NCBI GenBank assembly: GCA_020160935.1
Contig: JAIUPL010000002.1
Coordinates: forward strand, 248,001-312,000
Reading direction: 5' to 3'
From: Bacteroidota bacterium
Lineage (GTDB): Bacteria > Bacteroidota > Bacteroidia > Chitinophagales > Saprospiraceae
Length of the DNA: 64,000 bases
Shown here: positions 9,450 to 17,534 of the stretch, one piece after another
How the letters are laid out: each line of letters opens with the position of its first letter
Position numbering within the stretch: position 1 is the stretch's first letter
Position numbers and translations under genes: made by a program
The notes under the pieces: generated by a model
What the model saw: only the letters and a program-made list of their open reading frames with translations
The model's database searches: none
Told to the model about the DNA's origin: nothing

Positions 9450-10151
9450 ATGCAGGAATTCTTTTCCCAATATGCCAAAATCCAGAATCCGACCTACGAA
9501 ATGGTGTTGTTCACCTTTTTGCTGGCGTTTCTGTGTTCCACGCTGATTGCTTTTGTGTACTGGATTACCAGCCCGACTACGCTCAAAACCGGCAACTACA
9601 TCCAGTCGCTGATCCTGAGTTCGCTGATCGCCACCATGATTTTGCAAAGTATCGGCGACTCGGTAGCCTCGGGGCTGGGCATACTGGGCGCCCTGACGAT
9701 CATTAATTTCCGTACGTCTTTTCGCGACCCGCGCGACATCATTTTTATGTTCGCCGCACTGGGAACCGGTATTGCCTGTGGTTCTTATGTGTTTTTCATT
9801 GCCATCATGGGTACGCTTTTTTTTAGTTTCATTGCAGTTTGCCTCAAGTTTACCCCTTTTCATATGGGCAACCATGTGATATGGGAACTGCGGGTACGCA
9901 TTGAAGATCGCGATAAAATTCCTGCTATGGAACAGGTATTTGAAAAATATTGCCGCCGCAGTTCCCTCGATGATATTCGCAATGAGCCCGGGAAAAATAC
10001 CGGCGCGATCGTTCAGGAGCGCGAATATTTTCTCGTTCTGCGCGATGATGCTGACAACCTCGAACTGTTGCAAACCATCGAATCGCTCGGCGGCATCATC
10101 GTGCGCCGACTGAGTAAACAAACGATGGTGGAAAATACCCTTGTTGATTGA
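9450..10151 (+). CDS. DUF4956 inner-membrane protein
   Basis: A 233-residue membrane protein. Hydrophobic segments lie at about 18-42 (MVLFTFLLAFLCSTLIAFV), 52-75 and 97-130, with the hallmark loop LGALTIINFRTSFRDPRDI between them; this loop and the following membrane pair are typical of DUF4956. A cytosolic C-terminal domain of about 90 residues follows (WELRVRIEDRDKIPAMEQ). In other bacteria DUF4956 genes sit with VTC-type polyphosphate polymerases and CotH kinases; here CotH is upstream, no VTC gene is present, and an adaptor/outer-membrane pair follows after 22 nt. A role as inner-membrane base of the export module is inference. Confidence 0.88.
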   Translation: MQEFFSQYAKIQNPTYEMVLFTFLLAFLCSTLIAFVYWITSPTTLKTGNYIQSLILSSLIATMILQSIGDSVASGLGILGALTIINFRTSFRDPRDIIFMFAALGTGIACGSYVFFIAIMGTLFFSFIAVCLKFTPFHMGNHVIWELRVRIEDRDKIPAMEQVFEKYCRRSSLDDIRNEPGKNTGAIVQEREYFLVLRDDADNLELLQTIESLGGIIVRRLSKQTMVENTLVD

Positions 10152-10173
10152 AACGCTACTCAAGAAACGCTGC

Positions 10174-11175
10174 ATGAAATTCAATATCCTGTACCTGCTG
10201 TTTCCCGCAGCCATTTTCGCATGTTTCTGGATTGTCCATGATTTTCAGGGCCAAAGCAGTAATACTTTCTTTGGAATTGCCGAAACAGAATCGCGCACGC
10301 TCAATTTCGACCACGATATTGCTGTGCGTGACATCCGCGTACAAACAGGCGATCTGGTAAAAAAAGGCGATACCCTGGCTATTTTTACCCGTGCCGACCT
10401 CGATAAAAGCGAGGTGGAGCGCCGCAATGAAATCACGCGCGCCGAAACCGAACGCTCCACCCAGCACACGGTGCTGGAAAAGGAAAAAGAACTCGTGGCA
10501 GCCCGCCTGCGTGCCAAAACGGGTGAACTGAAAGCGCAAATTCGGGTGTTGCGCACAGAAGATTCCTTGAAAACATCGTACCGGAACAACATTTATGGCA
10601 ACCTGCCCGCCGCTCCTGAAAGCAAACTTGCCGCGGAGGAAGCGGCCGCCCTGCAAAAACAAATTGCCGATCTCGAAGCAGAAGCCCGCGAAGAACTCCG
10701 ACTGCTGGAATCCAAACAGTCGGCCCTCCAACGCGTCACGGCTACAAAAACCGGGCTTTCTGTAGCAGAAATAGGCTTTATTGAGGCCGAGCGCGGCCGT
10801 TTGCTGCTCATCGCTCCGATCGACGGCTATGTGGAAAGCGTTTTTTTCGGCCAGAATGCACTCGTGCCGGCTCACAGCGACCTCATAAAAATCAATCCCC
10901 TGACGCCCAATCGCATCATCGGGTTTATCCATGAAACGGCAGAAGTGCCATTTTCTATCGGGCAGGAAGTCGAATTGGTCTCCACGGCGCGCCCGGAGAT
11001 AAAGGCCAAAGGCGTGATTATTGGCAGCAACCCCAAAATGTCGGAACTTCCCCTGCGGCTACGCAAATTTATTGAATTGCGCTCCTGGGGCCGGGAGGTG
11101 TACATCAGCCTGCCCGATAACAACGGTTTTTATATCTCCGAAAAAATTACCATCACCTTACCTGCCGTCCAATGA
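10174..11175 (+). CDS. HlyD-like periplasmic adaptor (membrane fusion) protein
   Basis: A 333-residue protein from ATG 10174 (a TTG at 10141 in frame is less likely because it overlaps the DUF4956 gene). One N-terminal membrane anchor (NILYLLFPAAIFACFWIV), a lipoyl half-motif (VRDIRVQTGDLVKKGDTLAIF), a long coiled-coil hairpin rich in Glu/Lys/Ala (about 75-195), a second lipoyl half (LLIAPIDGYVESVFFGQNALV) and a beta-barrel domain (EVPFSIGQEVELVS). This is the order of adaptor subunits of tripartite export systems. It overlaps the TolC-like gene by 4 bp. No ABC, MFS or RND partner gene is adjacent; the nearest inner-membrane protein is DUF4956. Confidence 0.88.
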   Translation: MKFNILYLLFPAAIFACFWIVHDFQGQSSNTFFGIAETESRTLNFDHDIAVRDIRVQTGDLVKKGDTLAIFTRADLDKSEVERRNEITRAETERSTQHTVLEKEKELVAARLRAKTGELKAQIRVLRTEDSLKTSYRNNIYGNLPAAPESKLAAEEAAALQKQIADLEAEAREELRLLESKQSALQRVTATKTGLSVAEIGFIEAERGRLLLIAPIDGYVESVFFGQNALVPAHSDLIKINPLTPNRIIGFIHETAEVPFSIGQEVELVSTARPEIKAKGVIIGSNPKMSELPLRLRKFIELRSWGREVYISLPDNNGFYISEKITITLPAVQ

Positions 11176-12446
11176 AACAGTTTTTGTCGGCGCTGGCAGC
11201 CGTTTTTTGTCTGTTGCAGCACCTGCCTGCGCAGGTGCTCACCATCTCCGATGTGCTGGCAAGTGCCGCACAGGATACGCGCTGGCAGCAAAATCAGGCG
11301 CTTCAGCAAACGGCGCAAGGGCTGAATATGCAGGACCCGCTCCTGCGACAAATTGCCTTGCGGGTGGGTATCAACGGCAGCGTCCTGGGCGACACCATTT
11401 ACGGCTACCTGCGCAATGAAGATACCTATCAGTTGCAGGTGGGTTTCAACAGTCTGGCAGAGCGTCGCAGCCAGCGCCAGGTAAAAACAGCCGAAGTGGC
11501 AGCATTGGGCGCCGAAGGCCGCCTGCTTCAACAGGATGCGCTGATCGACCGCTACGAAGCGCTGGCCGGGTATCTGTTCGTCGAACCTAAACGCGCTGCC
11601 TGTCTGCGCCTCGACTCGTTGCTGGAAAAAGAGCACCTTATCCTGCGGGAAATGCTGACAACCGGCGTGCTCGATGTAAAAATTCCCAAAGTAGTCAATG
11701 TGGAAGAAGACCGCAACCGCAACCGACTCACCTTGCAGGAACTCGACAACACGCTTGACCTGCATAAAAACAGGCTTCAACAGTATGCAGGCGCCTTTTC
11801 CGACATCGACCGAAACGGGCTGGCGTCGCTGAGCGAAATCCGCATTCGGGTGGCTGCACTTGGAGCCTTGCCATCTGAGCAGCAGCCACTGTTTGCGCTC
11901 AAGGACTCGGAAGTGGCGCGCGAACAGGCCAACCTGAATTATATCAACGCCCAGAACCGACAGATTTTCAATAACTTTTCCGTAGGCTACCAGAATCCAT
12001 TGTACCTCGATCGTCCCAAGCGTTTCAACACGTTCAACAACTTCAATATTCGCGCAGGTTTTACCGTGCCGCTGCCAGCCAACAACCGTTTCAAAAAATC
12101 GAAAGCCCTCCTCGATTTGCAAGATGCCCGCAACGATGCTGCCTGGGCCCGGGAAGAAACACGCCGCGACCTGGCGCAACAACTGGTGCGCCTCAACAAC
12201 CTCTTCCGCGAATACGATGCCGTGCAGGATCGCATCGACAATAGCCTCATTCGTAAAATGCTCGATAATCAGGCCCTGCGCGCTCAAATCCTGCCGCTGG
12301 AAATCGCCGAACTGGAAATTGCCCAGCAAAAACTGTTCGTTAGCCAGGCAAGCCTGCTGGCCGACATTGCGGAGGAATATGTGCACCTGCTGGAACTGGC
12401 CGGGGTAGTGGGCGATGGGCGGAATTACCTGGGCAAGGGATGGTAA
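11172..12446 (+). CDS. TolC-family outer-membrane export protein
   Basis: A 424-residue protein with signal peptide (SALAAVFCLLQHLPAQ) and the long amphipathic alpha-helical pattern of outer-membrane efflux proteins, in two halves (about 25-210 and 230-410), with a short beta strand segment in each (TYQLQVGFNSLAERR and NIRAGFTVPLPANNRF). The start ATG overlaps the adaptor stop codon (ATGA), so coupled translation with the adaptor is expected. It would form the outer-membrane duct of the module begun by DUF4956 and the adaptor. Similarity to canonical TolC is by architecture only, so substrate cannot be predicted. Confidence 0.82.
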   Translation: MKQFLSALAAVFCLLQHLPAQVLTISDVLASAAQDTRWQQNQALQQTAQGLNMQDPLLRQIALRVGINGSVLGDTIYGYLRNEDTYQLQVGFNSLAERRSQRQVKTAEVAALGAEGRLLQQDALIDRYEALAGYLFVEPKRAACLRLDSLLEKEHLILREMLTTGVLDVKIPKVVNVEEDRNRNRLTLQELDNTLDLHKNRLQQYAGAFSDIDRNGLASLSEIRIRVAALGALPSEQQPLFALKDSEVAREQANLNYINAQNRQIFNNFSVGYQNPLYLDRPKRFNTFNNFNIRAGFTVPLPANNRFKKSKALLDLQDARNDAAWAREETRRDLAQQLVRLNNLFREYDAVQDRIDNSLIRKMLDNQALRAQILPLEIAELEIAQQKLFVSQASLLADIAEEYVHLLELAGVVGDGRNYLGKGW

Positions 12447-12495
12447 TCCAAAGTTGCTTCTTCTTCATATTAATTGTAATGAAAACTTCATCGAT

Positions 12496-14028
12496 ATGAA
12501 AACAATCTTCCCTTTTGCATTTTTTTTGCTTTTCCAGTGTGCCCTTCTTGCCCAACCCCAGACCTACTTTAAAGCATTCGACCCAAACCCCGAAAATGTA
12601 TTCTGGACGAAGCAGGGCGCACAAGTTTTTCAACATGACAGTTTCTATTATGTACTTGTCCGTATTCTCACCGGGGATCAGTCGAAATGCTGTTTTGTTA
12701 AATTGGATACTCAAGGGGAAATTGTACAAATACAAAGTTTCAATGTGGGGCTGGATGACCTGAGTTTGGTGTCGGGCTACTTTACGCACGATGGTTATTT
12801 CCTGTTTTCAGGATACAGGACAAGTTATGATACCGGAATAAATCATGCCGTGTTGATAAAAAGGGATATGGAACTAAATCTGAACTGGATGCGAGAATTC
12901 TCCAATCCGGTTAACGACAATTCAAATTTGTTTGGCGGTTCAGTTATTGAAACAGATGATCAACAGAGTTATTTATTTTATGCAGGAAATAATAATGATC
13001 ACCTCCTTTTTCGTACAGACTTAAATGGAATACTTGTTTCTACATCATCTCTGGCAGACAACCTCTATCCTTTTTCCAACGTTTCGTTTACAAAAACGCT
13101 GGATGGAAACCTGTTGATACCGGGTCGTTTGGCGGTCGACACTACTGCATACCAGATAATTTTCAACCCTGTATTGAGGAAAGTAGACGTACAGGGAAAT
13201 ATGATATGGCATAAAGTATTGTCCATTGGAAATCATGCACTTGTTTCCATGTTGGCAACTCCATTACAGAATGGAAAATTTGCTGTCGTTTGTACCAATG
13301 ATAGCCTTCCCGGAGAGATGGGGTATTACTCGTCGCTTTTTATTCTGAATGAAACCGGCCAGAGCGAACATGAAGTGCGTTTTGACATGCCAAAAGGTGT
13401 GCAGTTTCCAATCAATCTTACAACGACTGCAAATGGCGACATTATAGGCTGTGGATATGCCAATACATGGTATACTGCCTGGGTATTCCGAGCAAGCCAG
13501 GACGGAACGATCTTGTGGCAACGTTATTTATCAGATTCCTTGCAGCGCCCCTGGTCTCCTCTTTATCTGACAAACCTTGTTGAAACATCAGATGGACTGA
13601 TTGCCTTTACAGGATTTGTATTCGATAGCATACCAGGTCTTAATCCCTATTCCGAAGACAACAGTAACACAGTGCCATTGCTGATGGTTATGGATGCCGA
13701 TGGCTGCCTGCTTCCCGGTTGTACGGAGGATATTCATTATATCACTTCAATTAAGGAATCGTCCGATTCATTCATTGTCAAACTGGAAACATATCCAAAT
13801 CCAGCATCGGAATGGCTAACAGTAAATGTGCCTTCTTTTATCTGCCAAGCGGGATGTAGCCTTGAACTTCGCGACCTTACCGGTCGACTTCAATCAATAG
13901 AGCGTCTCGATGCTCTTTCCACTTCTGAAACATTGAATATTCGGGATTTGCCCAATGGGTTTTATTTGCTGAGCCTACATTCATCTGGCAAAATGATGAA
14001 TCGGAGGAAGGTAATCATCCAACATTGA
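12496..14028 (+). CDS. Secreted protein with T9SS type A sorting domain
   Basis: A 510-residue protein from ATG 12496, chosen because it begins a signal peptide (IFPFAFFLLFQCALLAQ). The middle 400 residues look like a beta-propeller with repeated strands (KLDTQGEIVQIQSF, IKRDMELNLNWMREF, ASQDGTILWQRYL) of the kind seen in PQQ-like or delta-60 repeat secreted proteins. The C-terminal 80 residues are a T9SS sorting domain (YPNPASEWLTVNV, GFYLLSLHSSGKMMNRRKVI). It begins 49 nt after the TolC-like gene. Its base composition is more AT-rich than its neighbours, suggesting a later arrival or relaxed selection. Confidence 0.82.
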   Translation: MKTIFPFAFFLLFQCALLAQPQTYFKAFDPNPENVFWTKQGAQVFQHDSFYYVLVRILTGDQSKCCFVKLDTQGEIVQIQSFNVGLDDLSLVSGYFTHDGYFLFSGYRTSYDTGINHAVLIKRDMELNLNWMREFSNPVNDNSNLFGGSVIETDDQQSYLFYAGNNNDHLLFRTDLNGILVSTSSLADNLYPFSNVSFTKTLDGNLLIPGRLAVDTTAYQIIFNPVLRKVDVQGNMIWHKVLSIGNHALVSMLATPLQNGKFAVVCTNDSLPGEMGYYSSLFILNETGQSEHEVRFDMPKGVQFPINLTTTANGDIIGCGYANTWYTAWVFRASQDGTILWQRYLSDSLQRPWSPLYLTNLVETSDGLIAFTGFVFDSIPGLNPYSEDNSNTVPLLMVMDADGCLLPGCTEDIHYITSIKESSDSFIVKLETYPNPASEWLTVNVPSFICQAGCSLELRDLTGRLQSIERLDALSTSETLNIRDLPNGFYLLSLHSSGKMMNRRKVIIQH

Positions 14029-14088
14029 GTGAAAATTCAACTGTTCCGGAAAAGACGCCACGTCTTTAAGTTAGTTCGGCAGGCAGCA

Positions 14089-14886
14089 TTACATCACCGG
14101 ATTCAGGGGCGTATCAATGATATCGCCCACGGTGGCGCCCGGGCACCAGGTATGCCAGTCATTCACCTGATTGTCGTTTTCAGGCTGCTTGAGCACCATG
14201 TTTTTATCCATAAAAATAACGGTCATCACTTTGCGCGTCTGGTTGGTACTATTGGCGCCTGCCCGGTGGAAAACCCAGCCGGAATGAAAACTCACTTCGC
14301 CCAGGTCGAATGGTTCGACGACATGCCGGAAATCGGTGACGCGCAGGCGCTGCTGAATTTTGGCTTCGCTTTCATCGCTGATCGACAATTCTCTGCCTTC
14401 CACAATGACGTGGCTACCTGCGCTGAACTCCAGCGGCCCCATTTCCAGCGGCACGGCTTGCAACGGAATCCAGGCCGTAACGGTCTTGTCGGTGCTAAGC
14501 GGCCAATAGTACTGGTCGGCATGCCAGGGGGTAATGCCCCCGCCTGCTTCCTTGTACAGCGCCTGATCGTGGTACATGCGCACCCCGTCCACCTGCATGA
14601 GCCCGGCAGCGATTTGGGAAAGCCGTTTGCTGAAAACGAAGTCCTTCACCTCGGAATCTTGCAACCATAGGTTGAAAACCTGCAAAAAGGCTTTGCCGTA
14701 GGTGTCGCGCTGGTCGAGCGGCCTGTTATCGGCACTGGCGGCCGCTACCAGTTGAGTGATTTTTTCACCATAATGGGTGAGGCTTTCTGCATCAAACACA
14801 TTTTTGAGTTTGATGAAGCGATTTTTTTGATAAAAATCAATGGCCTCCTGAGAGAGTTGGTAGGGTTCGTTCAGTATGGCATTCAT
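14089..14886 (-). CDS. Phytanoyl-CoA dioxygenase (PhyH) family protein
   Basis: A 265-residue non-haem Fe(II)/2-oxoglutarate dioxygenase. The facial triad is visible: H122 and D124 in TPWHADQYYW and H207 in VFHRAGAN, with R218 well placed to bind 2-oxoglutarate. Length and the order of motifs fit PhyH proteins, which hydroxylate diverse small molecules. The substrate is not predictable. It is convergent with the preceding T9SS cargo gene and no operon partner is close; 14887-15011 upstream is free of genes. Confidence 0.9.
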   Translation of the reverse strand: MNAILNEPYQLSQEAIDFYQKNRFIKLKNVFDAESLTHYGEKITQLVAAASADNRPLDQRDTYGKAFLQVFNLWLQDSEVKDFVFSKRLSQIAAGLMQVDGVRMYHDQALYKEAGGGITPWHADQYYWPLSTDKTVTAWIPLQAVPLEMGPLEFSAGSHVIVEGRELSISDESEAKIQQRLRVTDFRHVVEPFDLGEVSFHSGWVFHRAGANSTNQTRKVMTVIFMDKNMVLKQPENDNQVNDWHTWCPGATVGDIIDTPLNPVM

Positions 14887-15011
14887 GTGTAAGGAAAGTA
14901 TTATCGTTCTCCAATGAGCACCTTTTGAGGTTGCCTTCGGCCTGACTTAAAAGGTACCGCCGGTATGGTGCGAAAATAATGATTCCGATGATTGTTGTTG
15001 CTGCCCTCCAT

Positions 15012-15497
15012 TCAGGTTGCATGCATCTGAAAAATCTCGTTGTCCTTTTTTGCACTCTTTTCCTGGCTTTGCAGCGCATAATGTGAGAAAAAACACACCT
15101 CTGTTATTTGAATGCGATCCATCCTGCCATTACTGACCAGATTAAAAATCTGCTGTGTCAGGGTTTCCTGCCTGATATGAAATATGCCGTCCGACCAGCC
15201 ATGGTTGCCACACGTCATACTCCAGGAGCCGTTGTCGATGTTTTTTTGAGTGGAATAACTGAAATAGGCCCCCGGATCGCTCAGGGTAGGGTGAATGGTA
15301 TCGTGAAAGGCTATTTCGAATCCGGCGCTCCTTAATTCTTCCAGCAATACGCTGATGTCTTGTCGGGTAATATGTGGAGGAAAGACCACGAACGTATGGC
15401 CGTCCGCCACCTCGGTTTTCAAAGCAGGGTTAGAAGGTCGAAATATCTTGTCGGAGGTTTTCCCGGAGCGGAAAAATGATAGGATTTTATTGAACAT
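15012..15497 (-). CDS. Hypothetical protein, 161 aa
   Basis: Unrecognised cytoplasmic protein. I prefer the ATG at 15497 (MFNKILSFFRSG); a TTG at 15536 would overlap the upstream gene by 4 bp and give 174 residues. A basic, phenylalanine-rich start is followed by a soluble mixed alpha/beta sequence with HTFVVFPPHITRQDIS and a repeated pattern of Ser/Gly/Asn (STQKNIDNGSWSMTCGNHG). It follows the DUF1801 gene on the same strand and is probably cotranscribed with it. Confidence 0.65.
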   Translation of the reverse strand: MFNKILSFFRSGKTSDKIFRPSNPALKTEVADGHTFVVFPPHITRQDISVLLEELRSAGFEIAFHDTIHPTLSDPGAYFSYSTQKNIDNGSWSMTCGNHGWSDGIFHIRQETLTQQIFNLVSNGRMDRIQITEVCFFSHYALQSQEKSAKKDNEIFQMHAT

Positions 15498-15532
15498 GCG
15501 TAGCAATTTATTCCCAGAAAAATGTGCGCTCT

Positions 15533-15958
15533 TCAAAACTGCCCCTCCAACCCATACCTCACTGCCGCCTCCAGCACTGCCACGTTGATGTCTTTCAGGT
15601 TTTTAAACTTGATACAATAGCCGGTCACGCTGGCTTTTCCCAGGCTTTTTCCATAAGTGGTGGCCAGGTATGTTTTGTCCGGGATGCCCATGATGTAGAC
15701 GGAGATACCTGTAGTGTTGGCGCTCAAACCAATTCGAAAAAACTCCCGGCTGCTGCCGTCTGCATATTGTATGGTGTAAAATCCATAACCTATGTTGGGG
15801 TTGGAAACGATCTTGCCTTCGCTGTTTTTCCCATCATTGAACCATCGTCTGCAGTCGGGCGACACCTGAAGTATACGCTGGTGCAATGCCTGCAGGTCGC
15901 TTCTTTTGGGCTCGGGTTGACTGGCAATATAGGCGTCGATTTGTTCTTGTATGCTCAT
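15533..15958 (-). CDS. DUF1801 (YdhG-like) domain protein
   Basis: A 141-residue single-domain protein. The N-terminal helix (IQEQIDAYIASQPEPKRSD), the following LQALHQRILQVSPDC and the central FYTIQYADGSSREFFRIGLS followed by GKSLGKASVTGYCIKFK fit the DUF1801 fold, a small alpha/beta domain of unknown biochemical role. It is the first gene of a probable two-gene unit with the 161-aa hypothetical protein. The upstream interval 15959-16108 shows no gene. Confidence 0.82.
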   Translation of the reverse strand: MSIQEQIDAYIASQPEPKRSDLQALHQRILQVSPDCRRWFNDGKNSEGKIVSNPNIGYGFYTIQYADGSSREFFRIGLSANTTGISVYIMGIPDKTYLATTYGKSLGKASVTGYCIKFKNLKDINVAVLEAAVRYGLEGQF

Positions 15959-16108
15959 GGGAAATGACGGGTTATGTGCTTTTGTGCTCTGCTATATAGC
16001 CAGAAGGGGCAACCAGCAATGGCTTCTACAAAGGAAAGCGGCCCGCCCCGAAAGCAGGGGAGGAGGATACGACAAACCAGAGGGGGAAATGTGCCAGAAT
16101 GAATTTGT

Positions 16109-16366
16109 TTATGGCTGGGTTGTGTTTCTGCGACTGATTTCCGCTTCAATACTTTTTACACTTTTCGAGTAGTTGGAACCGATCGCAAAAGCAAATATAA
16201 GCATCGCAATGGTGGTCAGAAAACCTTTATGCGTAGCAGCATAGACCGCAACGCCGAGGAAAAAGCCGACGAGCACGGCCGTCAGGATTTTTTGCGATTT
16301 CAGTTTTTTCTCTTCCGCCAAAAGGTCTTCGAGCGGCATGTTGGAGTAGTCTTTTTTGGAAAGCAT
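16109..16366 (-). CDS. Small membrane protein, 85 aa
   Basis: From the ATG at 16366 the product is 85 residues: a charged amphipathic helix (LEDLLAEEKKLKSQK), two adjacent membrane segments (ILTAVLVGFFLGVAVYAA and GFLTTIAMLIFAFAIGSNY) and a short polar tail (SIEAEISRRNTTQ). The longer open frame upstream has an unlikely composition. No function known; the layout is typical of small inner-membrane hypotheticals of Bacteroidota. Confidence 0.7.
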   Translation of the reverse strand: MLSKKDYSNMPLEDLLAEEKKLKSQKILTAVLVGFFLGVAVYAATHKGFLTTIAMLIFAFAIGSNYSKSVKSIEAEISRRNTTQP

Positions 16367-16622
16367 GATAGGATGTGGGTTGTGAAAGGTTTTATCTCTT
16401 GTGTACAAACATGCTCGTACGTTTGCGTGCAAATATAAATGAATAGGCCTCCTCATGAAAGGTTTTCCTTTACACGCCACTCTACGTCAACGCGGCCATA
16501 AGCCACAGGTACTGGGGTCGAAGGGAAATTACAGGTATAGTGATCTCCGCTTTTCCTGATTGTACAATACTTCCGGTTTTTTCCACATCCATTTCTTTTT
16601 CAATCCGTAAGAACCGGGATTA

Positions 16623-17273
16623 TCATCCATAAAATTTATCCATGTCCCAATTTTCAGCATTGTCGATGATGTATTGGGAAATACGGTCAAAGGAGGGTTC
16701 GTCGCGAATGATATGGTCATGAAACCGAGGTTGCCAGGCAAAGTCGAACCCCAGGCGGTGTGCATGTTTGGTTACGGCAGATTTGTATCCGCCTATGATG
16801 GACGAGATGGAATTTTTACCCTGGTTTTGAAAACGTTGTTGTCCGAGGGTTTTTGGTGGGGTGGTGGGTAGAGACAAGGCACGCCTTGTCTCCACGTTTG
16901 GTTCGTTTGGTAGAGACAAGGCGTGCCTTGTCTCTACATTCGATACGTTCGGTGCGTTCGGCGGAGACAAGGCATGCCTTGTCTCTACGTTTTCCACGCC
17001 CGTCAATATCAAAATCCCGTGCATATGATTTGGCATCACCACAAATTCACCCAATTCAATATGTTGTGCATGGTTTTTTATTTCATACCAAAATACATCT
17101 GCCAGCACGCCCAGCGGCGACAACACCATTCTTTTATTTACAACCTCCCCAAAATAATGAAGGCGATGGTGGGTGCAAATGGTGATAAAATAGGCAGCAG
17201 CCCAGCGATAATCCCAGTGTTGGTGGCGTGCTGACGGAATGCGGTATTTGTTTTTGTATTTTCCGTGGTCCAT
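16623..17273 (-). CDS. REP-associated tyrosine transposase (RAYT, Y1/HUH family) with internal REP insertions
   Basis: A 216-residue HUH single-strand nuclease of the COG1943/IS200-like group. Visible: RWAAAYFITICTHHRLHYFG (23-42), HUH motif PNHMHG with H83 and H85, GGYKSAVTK (161-169), WQPRFHDHIIRDE (180-192) and ISQYIIDNAENW, where Y201 is the likely catalytic tyrosine. RAYTs cleave and rejoin REP palindromes. Residues 93-138 are an insertion made of three VETRHALS/VETRRALS units encoded by REP palindromes lying in frame inside the gene; the catalytic motifs and reading frame are intact. More REP copies lie just upstream at 17354-17534. Whether it is active is unknown. Downstream 16481-16622 holds nothing I recognise. 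Confidence 0.9.
   Translation of the reverse strand: MDHGKYKNKYRIPSARHQHWDYRWAAAYFITICTHHRLHYFGEVVNKRMVLSPLGVLADVFWYEIKNHAQHIELGEFVVMPNHMHGILILTGVENVETRHALSPPNAPNVSNVETRHALSLPNEPNVETRRALSLPTTPPKTLGQQRFQNQGKNSISSIIGGYKSAVTKHAHRLGFDFAWQPRFHDHIIRDEPSFDRISQYIIDNAENWDMDKFYG
16868..16988. repeat. Three REP palindromes inside the RAYT coding sequence
   Basis: Three 28-nt imperfect palindromes with half-site GTAGAGACAAGGC and its complement lie at 16868-16895, 16910-16937 and 16961-16988. Between them are short related spacers (CGTTTGGTTCGTTTG, ATTCGATACGTTCGGTGCG). All three are read in the same frame by the minus-strand RAYT gene as VETRHALS-type octapeptides at residues about 96-105, 113-122 and 127-136. 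Confidence 0.95.
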
Positions 17274-17353
17274 CCTTGTATTAAAAACAAAGCGTGAAAA
17301 TGAAGCGTGCGATTAACGCCACCAAAATAATACATTCATCTAAAACGTGCAAC

Positions 17354-17534
17354 GTAGAGACAAGGCACGCCTTGTCTGCCCGCACGCAGAGACAAGGCAT
17401 GCCTTGTCTCTACCCACCCACCCACAAAAAAAGGCAGCCATTGCTGGCTGCCTCCCACTCCGGATTAAATAAACCCTTGAATTGTTTTATATGACAATCA
17501 ACCACGATAGAGACAAGGCATGCCTTGTCTCTAC
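17354..17534. repeat. Three further REP palindromes upstream of the RAYT gene
   Basis: The same 28-nt palindrome occurs at about 17354-17381 (right half degenerate), 17386-17413 and 17507-17534. The first two are head to tail; the third abuts the outer-membrane factor gene, whose TAG stop (17534-17536) overlaps its last base. A short hairpin GGCAGCCA/TGGCTGCC near 17431-17452 lies between them. There is no gene in 17274-17533. Confidence 0.92.

Noticed and set aside
11130-12386. 418-codon minus-strand open frame opposite the TolC-like gene
   Set aside because: Antisense shadow; the sense gene is translationally coupled to the adaptor.
16868-17534. Regularly repeated 28-nt sequences as a CRISPR array
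   Set aside because: Spacers are 14-23 nt and similar to each other, repeats are near-perfect palindromes, three copies lie in a coding frame, and no cas gene is near; they are REP sequences of the RAYT.
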